A DNA stretch of 64,000 nucleotides from Marchantia polymorpha subsp. ruderalis (lineage: Eukaryota; Streptophyta; Marchantiopsida; Marchantiales; Marchantiaceae): the NCBI GenBank assembly GCA_037833965.1, contig AP031351.1:11854501-11918500 (forward strand). The letters are read 5' to 3'. The notes under the pieces are model-generated. The model was not told the DNA's origin. It did no database searches and saw nothing but the letters and a program-made list of their open reading frames with translations. A program made the translations under genes and the position numbers. Each line of letters begins with the position of its first letter. The first letter of the stretch is position 1. Shown piece by piece: positions 48,935 to 61,031 of the stretch.

Positions 48935-51375
48935 CACTGGGCAGCGGCCCTTTGCTTTCTCGCCGCTACTCACTCACCTGGACCAACGACTTAGCTTTCT
49001 CCTCAATGGACGGTCGCGGTCAGCCGAGCCATCATTGAGCCATGCTGGTGATGAAACGAACGCATCGAGCGGCATTGAGATCAGATGCAATAGGCGACGA
49101 CGACCTTTCTTCTTAAATTCTACTGTTTCCGAACATACATGTGGTGCTCTAGATTCAAATTCTATCATTTCGTCCCAGCGTACGGCAACTGTTTCGCATC
49201 TATCAAGCCTGCTTGAACTTCGAGCGAATGCTGAAAAGAAACCTTTTCATTGATGATGCTTTTCTCCATCTCGCCAATGGATCGGCACTGCTGCTGAGCA
49301 CAGGAGTGCGGCATTTATCAAACCCCGAGTTTCTAGTCCAGATGCTCGCATCCCTCTATTCCAGCCCTTCCGAGTCCTCGGCCCCGCGGCTCAGACTCTT
49401 GCCCTTCGTTCCATCATTCCTTGCGGTTTGCACACAGACCCCCAGCAGCTGTCGGGTTAGCCCGACCTTTTCATTGATGGGCTATCACCCCCAAACCCCG
49501 TATACTACACCTCAAATATGGGGCACAGCGAATGTCATTTATCAGGAACGCGCTTTGGCGGTGACCAGGTGACAACCGACTCGCACTCCGTAAATGATCG
49601 CAGCAGCAGCTCATGCCAAGCCAAGTCGAGCCAAGTGCACGAAAGGGAATGGAACCGGGTCAACTCTCGACCAACCGATCAGTCAGTGAGTCAGTCCGGC
49701 AGTCTCAACCAACAAGCTCGACTGCGAACTCCCCACACAGCTCGACGAGCATCCTTCGGTTGGCCTCGCAACATTCATCGTCGTACTCGAGGCACTGGAC
49801 GAGGTCGCGAGAGTCCGTCATACCTTCAGAAACTTTAGTGCGACTTGGTGAGGGCTCAGAGAGAGACTGGGTGAGTAGTCGTAGTCGGGTCCGTCCGTCA
49901 GGCAGGCAGGGACGCAGGCAGGCAGGCGGTCAGTCAGTGGGTCGCTGTCTCGGCATGGCGCAATTGAGCACGAGCACATGGCGCGAGGCGAATGTGTGTA
50001 CTTGTACATATTATACTTGACTGTCTCGACGACCAGAAAAGACCGGACCGACCGGACCAGCAGTAGTAATGCAATTGTACAAGATGACTGGGGTTGGTAT
50101 AAACATCCGCACGTTCTCATAGAAGACTAGATGGAGACATCCGCACGTTCATGGAGACGACAAGACATACGTGCCGTGCCGAGCCCTTCGGGGATACCCT
50201 TCTACAATTGTACGTGTTCGTACGCATTTTGAATTGTCTCGAGGTTTCCTCTCGAGACATAATCGTATAACAAACAAAAAGTACCACTAGCCATGGCTCT
50301 CAACTGCTCGAGGAGCGGATCTCGTCTGTTGGTTGTTGACTATGTCTGTCTGCCTGTCTGGGGCTTCTGCTAACTACTCACTAGCGTACCAAGCCAAGGA
50401 GGTCGATTCAGAGTATAAATCCGAGCGAGCCAGAAGAGAAACATAGTTTCCTGTCACCGCTCATCAAGAGCTTCGGGGAGGAGCCGAGTACGGGAAGTAT
50501 ACTCACCACTTCGCGGGCGAGAGCAGCGTATGAACATGGACGGGAGAGGAAACGGAGCCGCTCTGCAACCATAGAGTACACATGTGTATACAGGAGAGGT
50601 AGAAACCGGATGGATTCTCGCTCAGATACTCAGACATGAAGTCTCCGAGAGCGAAAGCGCGAGCACCGGCCTGTGATGAGATGAGCTGAGCTGAGCAGGC
50701 CTTCATCTTCGCCATGTCCGTATGTAACTACTTTCATATGTGTTTGTCCTTTGGGACTGGAAAACCGTTACATGGGCACAAATCAATGCAATTGCACAAC
50801 ACATGCCTGGCTCCGGGTGGTCATGTCATGGTGGTCCAGTCCAAGACTTCCATTACCTTGACTGACTCACTACTTGCGCCCCCCATCCTTCCTATCTGTT
50901 CTGTTCAGCCGCCTCACCTTCATGTCCATCTGCACTGAACAAGAGCGGAACAGACCAGTACAGAAATACAGCGACGACTCCTCACCTCGACGACGCACTG
51001 CCCCAGACACTCGATGGAGACACGAATGCGAGCTTGCCTTACACGGACAGCAGGAGAACCAGCCAAGCCAGGTGGGCGGGCGCGGGCGGTGAGGTCAGAT
51101 GAGGTGAAAGGCTTACGGTGCGTTGCTTCCATTCCCTCACGTATCCTCGTCCTATCAGACTCGAGCGATAAACCGGTCTGGTCATTTGAGTGCAGTAACT
51201 CCTAAGAACACAGATACAGCGACGTGAGTGCTGCCGCTGCAGCAAAATGCACTAGACCAGAAGAGAACAAGACCGTTTGTATCACCCTTGCGTCCTCGCA
51301 GTCGCTTTGACATGGAACTTATTGTCCTCACTCCCGACTCCACACTCACATTGGTCCGGCGGCCTTCATGTCGTC

Positions 51376-51398
51376 GTGCTGTGCTGTGCTGTGCTGTG
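51376..51398 (+). repeat. (TGCTG)n pentanucleotide repeat
   Basis: Four to five tandem copies of a TGCTG/GTGCT unit. Confidence 0.85.
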
Positions 51399-52965
51399 AG
51401 GAACCTGGGGTGACATGTTCTACGGTGGGGGACGGGTCAGTGAATGGTTTCTTAGGAGTCGGTCAGACGAGGCTTACTTGCCTGCCTGAGGCCGATGCCA
51501 GTCGAGCTGGAAATTGCGCCGACCCCAATCCATGCATGCAGGAATAATATACACCCCCGTCAGCAACCAGCATACTGCAACAGGCACTGGACTTGCCTCG
51601 ACCCATGGAGGAGTACATGCCGAGAGCATTCATTCAAATCGACAACGACCGATGATAGTGAAAGAGAGGAGTAGCAGCCGGACCTCAACACGTTGGACCC
51701 AGTGACGAAATGTATGAGCCGAAAGAAAGTATTCACGCGAGGGGAGAGACGAGTGAGAAAAAGCAGCCACCATGACATTGGTGGGCTTTCAAGAATGATT
51801 AAATTTATGGAGAAACCTTTACACATGCTCGAGCCTGCAAAATGTGTACTTTTTCCAGGCAAAACAAAAATGTTGTGTGGGAACCAGAGAACCTGGCTTC
51901 CAATCCCACCCACCCCCAACCCCAATACGTCTGACTGACTGGAGGTTACAGTACTTCTAATCTTCTTCGTAAAAACGCAGCAGCGGTGGACTTGAAGAGA
52001 GAAGAAGACGAAGCTGGGCACCTAGCAGCTAGGAGTAGCAGGGCATCGCATCGCGTCGCATGATAGCACAGGGTACAAAATCTGGGAAAAACGGGAGGCA
52101 CGGCACCTATTGATCGAATGAAAATCCTAACCGTTAGCGATATGAATCTACAGCTAATGTCCTACTTCTAATGATTTGACAGCGCACTTATCAATTATGA
52201 ACAATGGAACCGACCCGACAGACGCCAGAGGGATTCATACTTCCTTCATCATCATCGGCACAGCTCTCAATCCATCAGCACAAGCAGCGAAGACTCCATT
52301 CCCCTTTCCTTCCCTTCCCTTCTTCTCTTCCATCTGTCCGCCCACCCGGCATACCGACTGACGCAGGGGCATATTCATAGGCCCACTCCTCTCACCCACG
52401 CCACATGCGTTGCGTTCCTTCCAGGGGCCAGACCGTCGCATTGTCCCAGGCTCAGTTTCACTCAGTCTACTGACGACGGGCCGAATCATTCCGTGTGGCG
52501 TGGTGCGGTGTGGCGGTGTCATGATTGATGATCTTGTCGCCCGACTCACTCATCTCGTCTCACTTCCGACCTGCGACGGGGTAGCCTCTTTGCGAAATGA
52601 ACTCAGACGTGTAGCTCCACGACACACCCTTTTCCATGCGTCATCATCATCCTGGTCATCATTATCATGCAGCCCCGTCCCGGCATGAATGAAAGCTAGG
52701 CATACACAACACAGCCTCCGAACCACAACCCCCTCCTTCCTCCACTCCGTCCCTTTCCGCAAATGTCATGTCGACGAATTCAGACTTGACTTCCGAGAGT
52801 TGGTCCGGGGTTGTGATGTTGGATGCAAAAAAGAGGCCCGAACGCCCACCCGCCCGCACGCGCGCAAGCGGGCCCCGGTCTGGACACTGACCGACAGACA
52901 GACCGACGAGGCCGGATGCTGCACTGAAATTCTCGTCTCCGGGACGGGCCGCTCGCATCCCGCCA

Positions 52966-53047
52966 TTACATCGCACAGCATTGCATTGCACAGCATTGCG
53001 TCGCATCGCATCGCACTCCACCGCACAGCATTGCGTTGCATTGCAGC
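52966..53047 (+). repeat. Imperfect (GCATT/CGCAT)n tandem tract
   Basis: About 80 bp of degenerate five-base units (GCATT, CGCAT, GCACA) that read as Met/His/Cys/Ala low-complexity peptides on either strand. Confidence 0.8.
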
Positions 53048-53189
53048 GGCAGTCGTTGCACTTGCAGAAGGAACAGCATGCCCAGAAAGCAGTGCGTGGG
53101 GACGAGCGAGTTTGCGAGACGGCGACTGGATGGCCGCATGGACAAGGTGAGAGGGAGAGGCATACAGACGGACAGAGGGAGAGGGGGGT

Positions 53190-53246
53190 CGCTGGCTGGC
53201 TGGCTGGCTCGGCTCGGCTCGGCTTGACTTGGCTGGCTGGTTACAT
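53190..53246 (+). repeat. (GGCT)n and (CGGCT)n tract
   Basis: GGCT units run into CGGCT units, then GGCTG again, just past the stop codon of the hAT-derived gene. Confidence 0.85.
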
Positions 53247-53290
53247 AATTGCATGCTTGACTTGCTGCTTTCCTAAACGCAACCTCAATG

Positions 53291-55585
53291 TTACAAAGTG
53301 GCACTCAGGAAGACCTCGTCCGGAATGCGGTCATCTTCTCCGTTCATGAATAGCTCGGCATCTTTCTCCTCTTCGTTTACAAAATCCCGACGCTCCAACT
53401 TCGCATGTGAGGCTATGAAGATCATCTTCTCCGCTTTCTCGATGGCCAGCCTCGAGTTGCCGTTCCTGTACGCCCATCTCCACAGCGACCAATTGCACTT
53501 CAACCCGCACGACGTTGCATGCAAGAAAATGAGGCGGATCGCCACCTTGCCCAGCAATTTGAACTCGCTCAGACACGTCTCCCAGACCAGCCTGCGGCTC
53601 TGCGGGTTCACGGACTTCATCCGGCCCGTGCCCGCATCCCGCTCCTTCACCTGCACGGCCTGCGCGTAAAGCGGATCGAGCCCCTCGGCTCGCCATTTCA
53701 TCAGCTCCATGAGGGCGATGTGCGCCTCGTCCCTGGCCACGAGCCGCGTGATCAGCCTGTCCACATCCTTCTCCTGCTCGCCGCTCAGGCACTTGAAGGG
53801 GGGCAGGTACTTGCCGCTGGTGTCGCGCAGGAGGTAGAGCGGGTCGAGAATGAAGGCCGCGGCCCAGGCCGGATGGTAATTCTTGCGGAAGCGCTTCTCA
53901 ATTACCTCCTGCAGCGGAGCCTCGTCCTTGTCATACCTGCCGCACCAATCCTTGACCTTGTTCCGCAGATCGTCCCACAGCGGCAGGCATTGGCTAACTA
54001 AGGGCCGGTCGACCTCTATATCCTGCACCATGACCTTGACGATCTTGACCAGATCAAGAACCGCCTCCAGGTCCGTCCAAAATCGCACTCCCCCGACCAT
54101 GTCGCCCACGTCGCGCCCGACCTGATCCTCGTTGAACACAATCTTGAACGAATCGTCTAAAACCGTGAGCTGCAGGGCGCGGGCCGACTGCGCGATGTCG
54201 TCCAGCATCACCAGCACGTAGGCGTAGTGCGGATCGGCGAACTGCGGGTCGGGCGGCGTGCGCAGCAGCTTCACGGCGTCATACTCCTGGCGCTGGTACT
54301 TCTGCAGGTAGGTGCGCGCCTGGGGCTTGTTGTTGAAGAAGGCGGCCAGCTTCATGCACTCTTGCGCCACGGATCGGAAGAGGGACAGGTGCTTGTTGAA
54401 GTCCTTGAGCAGGTTGCTGAAGCCCTGCGCCTGGCACGAGAGGTTGACCATCCAGCGATTGCGGTACTCCAATTCCTGGAGCGCCTTGGCGCTGTACTTG
54501 TCGGTGTCGGCCACGATTCCCACGCAGCGCTCGAGCGCGGTGCCGCAGATGCCCGTGATGGCCTCCCAGAGCGTCTCCTCGGCCAGCTTCACGCACACGG
54601 CGCCCGCATTGATGTTGACGACGCTGCGGAAGAGGCTGCTGCCATTGGGCAGATTCAGCGTGATGTTGATCAGGGTTTCGCCCATGTTGGTGGCCTTCTT
54701 CTTCCAGCCGTCCGAGGCGAGCTGGAAGAACATGGCGTCGCGCAGCTTGGCCTCCGAGTCGGCCTTCACCTCCTCGAATTTGGTGTCGAGCTTCTGGCCG
54801 GCGATGTAGCGCCGGCTCACGGGCGGCAGCCCGACCTGCTGCAGGAAGGCCTTGAATTTCGGGTGCTCCACGCACGAGAACGACACCGTGCCGCACGACT
54901 CGTACAGCCACTCGGCCAGCGTGTTCAGCGCGGCCTCCGTCTGCGCCTTGCTGGGCCCGGTGCCCAGCGGCGCCTTGATGCCGGGGCTCTTGAGCTTCTT
55001 CACGCTGTCCTCCAGCAGCGCCAGCGCGCCCAGATCCTCCTTGCCGCCCGAGAGCAGCAGCGGCGCCGCGGCGCTGCCGCTGCGCCCCAGCTCGGCGCTG
55101 CTGGCGCGCTGCGCCGGCGCGGCCTCAATTGCCAGCAGCGGCGCCGGCAGCGCGGTGGGCGAGGGCGCGCTGCGCTTGCGCACGCTGCTGGTGGTGGTGG
55201 CGGCCGCGGGCTTGGCCGCGCCCGCAGCCCCGCCCGCGGGCGGCGAGATGCTCGAGATGGGCTTGGGGATGATTCCATTGAAATTCGGGCACGTCCCGCG
55301 CTTCAGGTGCTCGGACGCGGTGCGCGACGGGTTCGAGGCCGAGAACATGGCATTGCACAGGCTGCAGCGCAGCTTCACCGCCTTGGGCGTGCCCGACTCC
55401 GGGTTCTGCACCAGGATGGGCTCCAATTGCGCCCAGTACCACGCGCCCTTGCCCTTCACGGCTTTGCTCCGCACGGTGACCAGCGAGTCGAAGCGCTTCT
55501 GCAGCGCCTTCGCCGACAGATCCTCATCCCGCACAGTGCCTGGGGCTGTCGCTGCCATGGGTGCCTCACCGGCTGCTTCTCCCAC
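53291..55585 (-). CDS. hAT-transposase-derived BED-type zinc-finger protein, intronless, 764 aa
   Basis: This single open frame belongs to the plant family often annotated 'HAT transposon superfamily protein' (Arabidopsis At1g12380/At1g62870). The N-terminal region has the conserved VRSKAVKGKGAWYWAQLEPIL, then a BED-like zinc finger with Cys74, Cys77, His93 and Cys99. The residues between include FSASNPSRTASEHLKRGTC. Residues about 105-185 are a Pro/Ala/Ser-rich linker with a basic VRKR. The rest is the hAT-like core, including AEWLYESCGTVSF, DGWKKKATNMGETLIN, and a C-terminal WRWAYRNGNSRL. No terminal inverted repeats are seen nearby, so it looks like a domesticated gene, probably a nuclear DNA-binding protein. 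Codons are extremely GC-rich. An in-frame Met ten codons in (55558) is an alternative start. Confidence 0.92.
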   Translation of the reverse strand: MGEAAGEAPMAATAPGTVRDEDLSAKALQKRFDSLVTVRSKAVKGKGAWYWAQLEPILVQNPESGTPKAVKLRCSLCNAMFSASNPSRTASEHLKRGTCPNFNGIIPKPISSISPPAGGAAGAAKPAAATTTSSVRKRSAPSPTALPAPLLAIEAAPAQRASSAELGRSGSAAAPLLLSGGKEDLGALALLEDSVKKLKSPGIKAPLGTGPSKAQTEAALNTLAEWLYESCGTVSFSCVEHPKFKAFLQQVGLPPVSRRYIAGQKLDTKFEEVKADSEAKLRDAMFFQLASDGWKKKATNMGETLINITLNLPNGSSLFRSVVNINAGAVCVKLAEETLWEAITGICGTALERCVGIVADTDKYSAKALQELEYRNRWMVNLSCQAQGFSNLLKDFNKHLSLFRSVAQECMKLAAFFNNKPQARTYLQKYQRQEYDAVKLLRTPPDPQFADPHYAYVLVMLDDIAQSARALQLTVLDDSFKIVFNEDQVGRDVGDMVGGVRFWTDLEAVLDLVKIVKVMVQDIEVDRPLVSQCLPLWDDLRNKVKDWCGRYDKDEAPLQEVIEKRFRKNYHPAWAAAFILDPLYLLRDTSGKYLPPFKCLSGEQEKDVDRLITRLVARDEAHIALMELMKWRAEGLDPLYAQAVQVKERDAGTGRMKSVNPQSRRLVWETCLSEFKLLGKVAIRLIFLHATSCGLKCNWSLWRWAYRNGNSRLAIEKAEKMIFIASHAKLERRDFVNEEEKDAELFMNGEDDRIPDEVFLSATL

Positions 55586-57038
55586 ACCTCGTTTTGCCGG
55601 AGCTCATGGCACCGTCCATTCTGGGGCCTGCGCTCGCCAATCCCTCCTCCTCCGCCTGCTGCCTCCTCCTCCTCCTCCCGCCCGCCTCTCGCAGGCCAAG
55701 ACTCGCAGGGATCGCCTCGGCAGCTCGTTTCTCTACGCGCTCCCCGCACCGCCGCGGCCCATGCCCGGGCTGCCAACAACTAATGGGGTGCGCGATAAAT
55801 TTCCCACGGGCCGACGATTTCGAGCTGCGAGCTCGCCGGCAGTAATTTCATACCCTGAGCCCAGTCTTTGCTATTCCTGGCAAAAAAAGATTGAGGCGCT
55901 CGAGGGTTAGGGCGACGCGACGCGCAAGAAGCACACGAGGAAGAACGCAAAGAAGGCGATGGGCCGGCTGCGCTCCTGCACCGGCAAAGATGCGGATGGG
56001 CCGCGGATGCGGATGCAGTTCCGCGCGCAGAACGAAGCGAGCGACCTAGGCAACCGCGAGCGCATGGACACGGGGTCGAGACGGGGCTCCCCGTGGCGGA
56101 CAATTGGTGAGATGATGGCCAAGAAAATGAGCCTCGCCGACGCGATAACTGAAACAGAAGCGTCGACACTACAAACCGACCAACCCCTGGTATAAAGCCA
56201 GGCCAGGGTTAGAGCCCACAACCCCTGGGGTTCTACATTGATTTATGATACTCCTGGTATACCGCGGCTGGCCTCCTCTTCCATTTCTTCCCGACGTTCC
56301 CCATGTTCACCTGCTCGTCTAAGCATGGATAAAAGGACGCGCGGTGGGAGGCGGGCAAAGAATGCTCTTTGCCAGCCCGGCACCAAAGGAGCAGCTGACG
56401 GACGAGCGGTGCACACGCAGATCACGATGGCCTCCGAATAAACATGTCACCGGGTTCAATCCATCATCCCTCGCAATTTACCATATAACGCTGTACTGGC
56501 AGGATGAATGCGATGCGACGCGAACCGACCACCGCTGCGCTGTCCCCAGAAAAATTCACCACCAGCGCCCCCTAAACCCTGGACCCGATGCACGCGCTGC
56601 GGACGGGAATCCGAGCCCCCGTGGTCACGAATCAATCCTCGCGGACATGCGGGAAGCGCACTTCGTAGCCTCGGACGCGACAGGACCCCGTGTGGATCAC
56701 GAACAATTGCGACAAATTTCTGACGTGCAATCGCACCCGGGCTTCCTCGAGCGCACCCTCTTTTCCAATCCTTTCCGAGCCCCTTTCGGTCTCACTCTCC
56801 CGATACGCTATGTCTCTATCCCTCCACGCTCACGCTCGGCCGGTTGGTGTCTGCTCGTCGCAACCGACTCTTTCTTTCGGCCTTTCTTCCCTCCCTCCCT
56901 CCCTCCTTCCGAGTCACTCTCCACCGATATCCAAAACTCGTAAAGTTTTGACAGCGCCCACTCTTTGAACGGAACACGACGACCACGTCTTCTGACTCTG
57001 GGAAACGTAACGAACGGGAGGACAACAACGACGGCTGA

Positions 57039-57042
<4 letters not shown>

Positions 57043-57078
<36 letters not shown>
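57043..57078 (+). repeat. (AG)18 microsatellite
   Basis: Thirty-six bases of perfect AG repeat. It is upstream of the hAT-derived gene; on that gene's strand it reads as CT. Confidence 0.97.
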
Positions 57079-57080
<2 letters not shown>

Positions 57081-57238
57081 TCTGAAAGAGAGGAGAGGAA
57101 GACAGTTGCTGCTGCTGCTGCTCCCGTCGTCGCCTTTCCCTTCTTTCCCTTTCTTCCGCCTTCCTTCCTTCCTACTTTCGGAACGGGGCAATAGAAAGAA
57201 ATATACTACTAATAATACTTGGCGAAGCCCAGCAGGAA

Positions 57239-57311
57239 CGGAGGAGGAGGAGGAGGTGGTGGTGGTGGAGGAGGAGGAGGAGGAGCAGAGCAAGATGATG
57301 ATGATGATGAT
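57239..57311 (+). repeat. (GGA/GGT)n followed by (GAT)n
   Basis: Purine-rich GGA and GGT triplets to about 57288 are followed by GATGATGAT units. Translated, they give poly-Gly or poly-Glu, which explains an open frame here. Confidence 0.9.
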
Positions 57312-57579
57312 AGTTGTGCTCCCGAACGACGACAACAACAAGCAGAAAAAGCCAGCAGCCGAGCCGAGCCTAGGCCCGCCAAGCTACCCGGCAAGCAACG
57401 CCTCTTCTGCAATTCTTCTTGTTTCTTCTTCACATTCTCTGCTCTTCTTCTTAATTCGTCACATTCTCTCACTTCGCAATGCCGCTTTCCTTCTCTCTCC
57501 TCTCTCTCCCTCTCGGCAGGAGAGGCAGCAGCACTCCCGTGGGCAAAGCGAAGCGCAGGTGAGGTGCTACGGTGCTCTC

Positions 57580-57614
57580 TCCTCTCTCCCTCTCTCTCTC
57601 CCTCTCTCCCTCGC
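57580..57614 (+). repeat. CT-rich microsatellite
   Basis: CTCTCTCC-type units repeat over about 35 bp. Confidence 0.85.
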
Positions 57615-58408
57615 GGAGCGTCTGCCTCTCGGCGGCCCTCCCTGCCTCCCTCCCGTCCGGTCCGGTGCTGCTGGTGCTAGTGCTGGTGGTAAGGTAAGAA
57701 TTTGGCCTCTTCTTCTTCTCACCCGAATACATTCACCGCTACCCCTCCTACGGAACACAACCGAATAAACAAGCCCAGCCCCGGCCAACCACCATGGCTA
57801 GTAGCGAAAGAGGTATAGCGCAGGCACCAGCAGCTGCAGGCCCAGGCCCAAGCGCACAGCACAGCGCAGCAACAGCGGCAGCCTGAGCACGGGACGGGAC
57901 GGGCCAAGACGGGACGGGGCCGGAAGGAAAGCAACGCTGCGCGAAGGACACGGACCAGCGGAGGTAGGGAGGGGGGCAGGCAAGGGGGGCAAGGCAAGGC
58001 GAAGCTGGAGGGGGGTGGGGGTGAAATGCGCTTGTTCCTCTGGCTAGAGGTAATGAGGGGGCAATCGAGACCGCTCTTGACTAGAGATTTCGTCCGATCT
58101 GATGTTGGTGCTGAGGTGAGGTGATGCGAGCCAGAGGTCGGTCAGCGGAAGTGCGGTTCGTTTCGGGGCCGGAGGAAATGAAACTCCTCCCCGTCCACCG
58201 GAAGGATTTTATAAAGGCGGTCCCCGCAGGCGCGACGGAAAGTCCTCTTCCGGATCCTGGGCGTTCCTTGGCTAGGGAAGGACCCCCCCGCCTGACACGC
58301 CTGACGGTGTCACGGGACGTGAACTGACGGAGCCTGTCGTTTGTCTGCGTGTCTCTGAGAAGAAGAAGGCAGAGAGACAGACACAGACAGACAGACCAAC
58401 AACAGACC

Positions 58409-58440
58409 CTCTCTCTCTCTCTCTCCCCCTCTCTCTCTCT
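58409..58440 (+). repeat. (CT)n microsatellite with one CCC interruption
   Basis: Two CT runs separated by CCCC. Confidence 0.9.
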
Positions 58441-60525
58441 TGGCTGCCCGCCGCGCCGGTCAGTGGGCAGTGCTAGGGGCAGGGGCAGGCAAGGCAAGGC
58501 ACCAATATGCACCGTAAGAAGCGGTCGGACTACTGTACTCCTACCCTTCGGCTGCCCATACCTCAGACTAACCACGGTCAAGGGCGGGGGTCCGGGTCAA
58601 GTCGTGAGTCGTACTCCTCCTAGGCGCAGTGGTCCCGACCCTTGTCGCGAGTTCGATGGTTTCAGAAGGACGCTGGTGCCGGTACGTATGTATGTATTCG
58701 GGGGGCTTCTTGAACTGGCTTCGGCCCTGCACCTTGCCTCCGAAGGTACGCTGGCCGGGCTGCGTGTACGTAGGCCCCACCTCGGAGACCTTCCGTTGAT
58801 CCGTCCTTGCCACCTCGCCGGCCCGTCCGTCCGTCCGTATCATCGACGTCGTCGTAGTCTCGAGCTCGAGTATTCCAGGCCCGCGCCCAGTCAAAGCTTT
58901 GACCGGAGCTTTCTCCGATACCATTCCCTCTCTCCGCCGCTGCGAGCCCCTGCCCCCTCGGGGGACCGGATCAGACCCCCCAGTCCCGACCCGACCCTCT
59001 CGCCAGACCCCCAGAGCCAGCACTGCGAAACGACGGACGGACGGACGAGGAAGCCAGTGACGGAAAGGGGCGAAATTAACAAGAATGAGGAGGAAATGGG
59101 GCAAGCAAGCCCACCCCCCGGGAGAATATTTCTCGGCCCCGTAAGAGTGATGGATCCGGGGGGATCTCCTTTCTGGTGCAGTCCGGGCTGGTAAGAAGAC
59201 AATTGTAAAATATCCAATCCGGGAGTCAAGACGTCATAATGAGCAGGGCAAAATATACACAGCACTCGATTGAAGCAGCAAATCGGGACCAGTTTCATTT
59301 ATATCATGTTTCTAGACAACAACAAGAGCGAAGCAAGGCTCGAGCGGTAGAAGTGGTTCGGCTCGGTAGCAGTCGTAGAAGCAGTGGCACCGTAGAGGTA
59401 GACGCCTCGTCCTCAAGCCCATAATCAATCGGCTCCACTTACTGGGCCTGGGCGCTCTGGAGGCCTGCCGGGGGCTGCGCTCTTCAAAGTTCGAAACGAA
59501 ACGTATCGCGATGGTACCGCGCTCATTCGGTCCATGGGCTCCAGATTCCTCCGGTATCTTTAAGGCCAAATCTCGCAGCAGGTCATAAAGAGCACGCAGC
59601 GAGCAAGCGATGCGCTCTCGCGGGGATAATCCTCGTACCGGGCTTGCGCTCGCCCCGTTTAATTTTCAGACAGCGGCCTAATACTTTAAGCGAGAGAATC
59701 AAAACTCGCGCACCGGACGGTTCATCTGAAATTCTTCACATAATAATGTCGACTCCTAAGATGCTTTGCCTTCATTGTCGTCATTTTCTCCATAATCATT
59801 CATTGTAAGGCTTCTTCTCTCACCACCACCTCATACAAAGCTCGCCGCCAGCTTGCAGCAGACCGGTTCCCGAAATTGGCACCAGCTCCCTTCGAGCGAC
59901 GGAGCTCGCGCTGTACTTGGACCCCATAATGAAACAAATCTTAGAAGGACCTCTGCGCGCTTTCCATCGCTTCTTTTGCGTCCTGCCTTTTTCTTTTCAT
60001 TTACTGCCCCCTCTGCAATCCACCCTTCCTCCTTCCGCCCTTTATCAGGCGTCTTTATTTTCTATTTTGCCCCCACAGCGCGGGGCCAAATTCCACGAGC
60101 TCTCGCCCCATGGGCTTGCGGTCGCGTCGCCATCCAATGCCATCGCAACCCAGAGGCGAAGGCGTCTGTTAATGAGCCACCTCGCAAGGATATTTGCTCT
60201 CGCCCAGACGGACAAGAGAAACGATATAAAATGCGCCATGTCAACCGTCTCTTGACATTCTTCGACGCCCGCGCATATAATCTACCATATCCACCCGAGC
60301 TCCCAAATCTTCCTCTGCGCGCTTAGCTCTAAAATATCATTTGTTTAACGGACTGCTTAGGCGAAGATTCTCGCCAGGGCCATGTCATTCCGGTGCGCTC
60401 GGTTTGTACCCCGTCCGCCTCCATATTTTATTTGATCTTCTGACAGTTTCGCCATTTCTGCTGTCAGGCGGACATCTCTGCGAGTTCTCCACAAGTGCGA
60501 GCGACTTTTACCGCTACATCTACAT

Positions 60526-60583
60526 CCCCCAGGGCTACGAGCCGATTTATATATTCGGAGTTTTAAGCCCCGAGGGCTACGAG
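60526..60583 (+). repeat. Two near-identical 16-bp boxes flanking an AT dyad
   Basis: CCCCCAGGGCTACGAG (60526-60541) and CCCCGAGGGCTACGAG (60568-60583) are direct repeats 42 bp apart. Between them lies CCGATTTATATATTCGG, an imperfect palindrome. Confidence 0.7.
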
Positions 60584-61000
60584 ACTTCCCTTCTAAGTTA
60601 GCCTCACCAGACTCGGCTCATATCTCTAACAACCCGCCTCGTTTGAAATATTAAATAATCCCAAATCTATGCCCAGGATTTATCTGCTCTGCGTGCTAAC
60701 GGACGTGTAATCGGACCCCGCAAGCAGGCCAAAAAATATTCCGAAATAAGCCGCGGCAGGAACAGAGGGGTTACCGGAGCAAGCGCGGACGGGGTAATAG
60801 ACGAAATAACGGAGGCGAGGCGAAAGAAGGAAAGACAGGGGCTGGGGGTGCGGGTGGGGGAGGGGTAGCGAAGGAAGAAAGTCGCGAGAGAATTTCTCAA
60901 ATGCCCTGAGGCCATTCTGATCGGCCAATGGCAGAGAGGGGCGGTTAGCTAAACTATAGGCCCCTAGGCGGCCAAAGCCAGGCCCGTTACTTTAGCCAAG

Positions 61001-61031
61001 GATGGATGGGATGGGATGGGATGGGATGGGG
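61001..61031 (+). repeat. (GATGG)n tract
   Basis: GATG units followed by five-base GGATG/GATGG units and a G-run. Confidence 0.9.

Larger units (their letters stand above)
45800..53290. other. 7.5-kb region without recognisable genes
   Basis: This includes the PELOTA 3' UTR at the left and the 3' flank of the hAT-derived gene at the right. Many open frames of 60-160 codons exist because of rising GC content, but they overlap on opposite strands, contain low-complexity runs and match no family I know. Microsatellites are listed separately. A 9-bp-arm inverted repeat around TGTCTCGAG lies near 50236-50260. Confidence 0.5.

Noticed and set aside
50176..50205. U6-snRNA-like start (GCCCTTCGGGGATAC)
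   Set aside because: Only the short 5' stem-loop resembles U6; the conserved ACAGAGA and later segments do not follow.
52689..53349. Cys/His/Ala-rich frames of 110-160 codons
   Set aside because: They are products of the GCATT-type tandem tract and the GGCT repeat, present in several frames at once.
54227..55783. 518-codon open frame on the plus strand
   Set aside because: It is antisense to the hAT-derived gene. Its composition (Arg, Ala, Leu, Gly) is what a GC-rich gene produces on the opposite strand, and it matches no family.
57165..57770. Poly-Gly, poly-Glu and poly-Ser open frames up to 267 codons
   Set aside because: They are translated microsatellites with frames on both strands.
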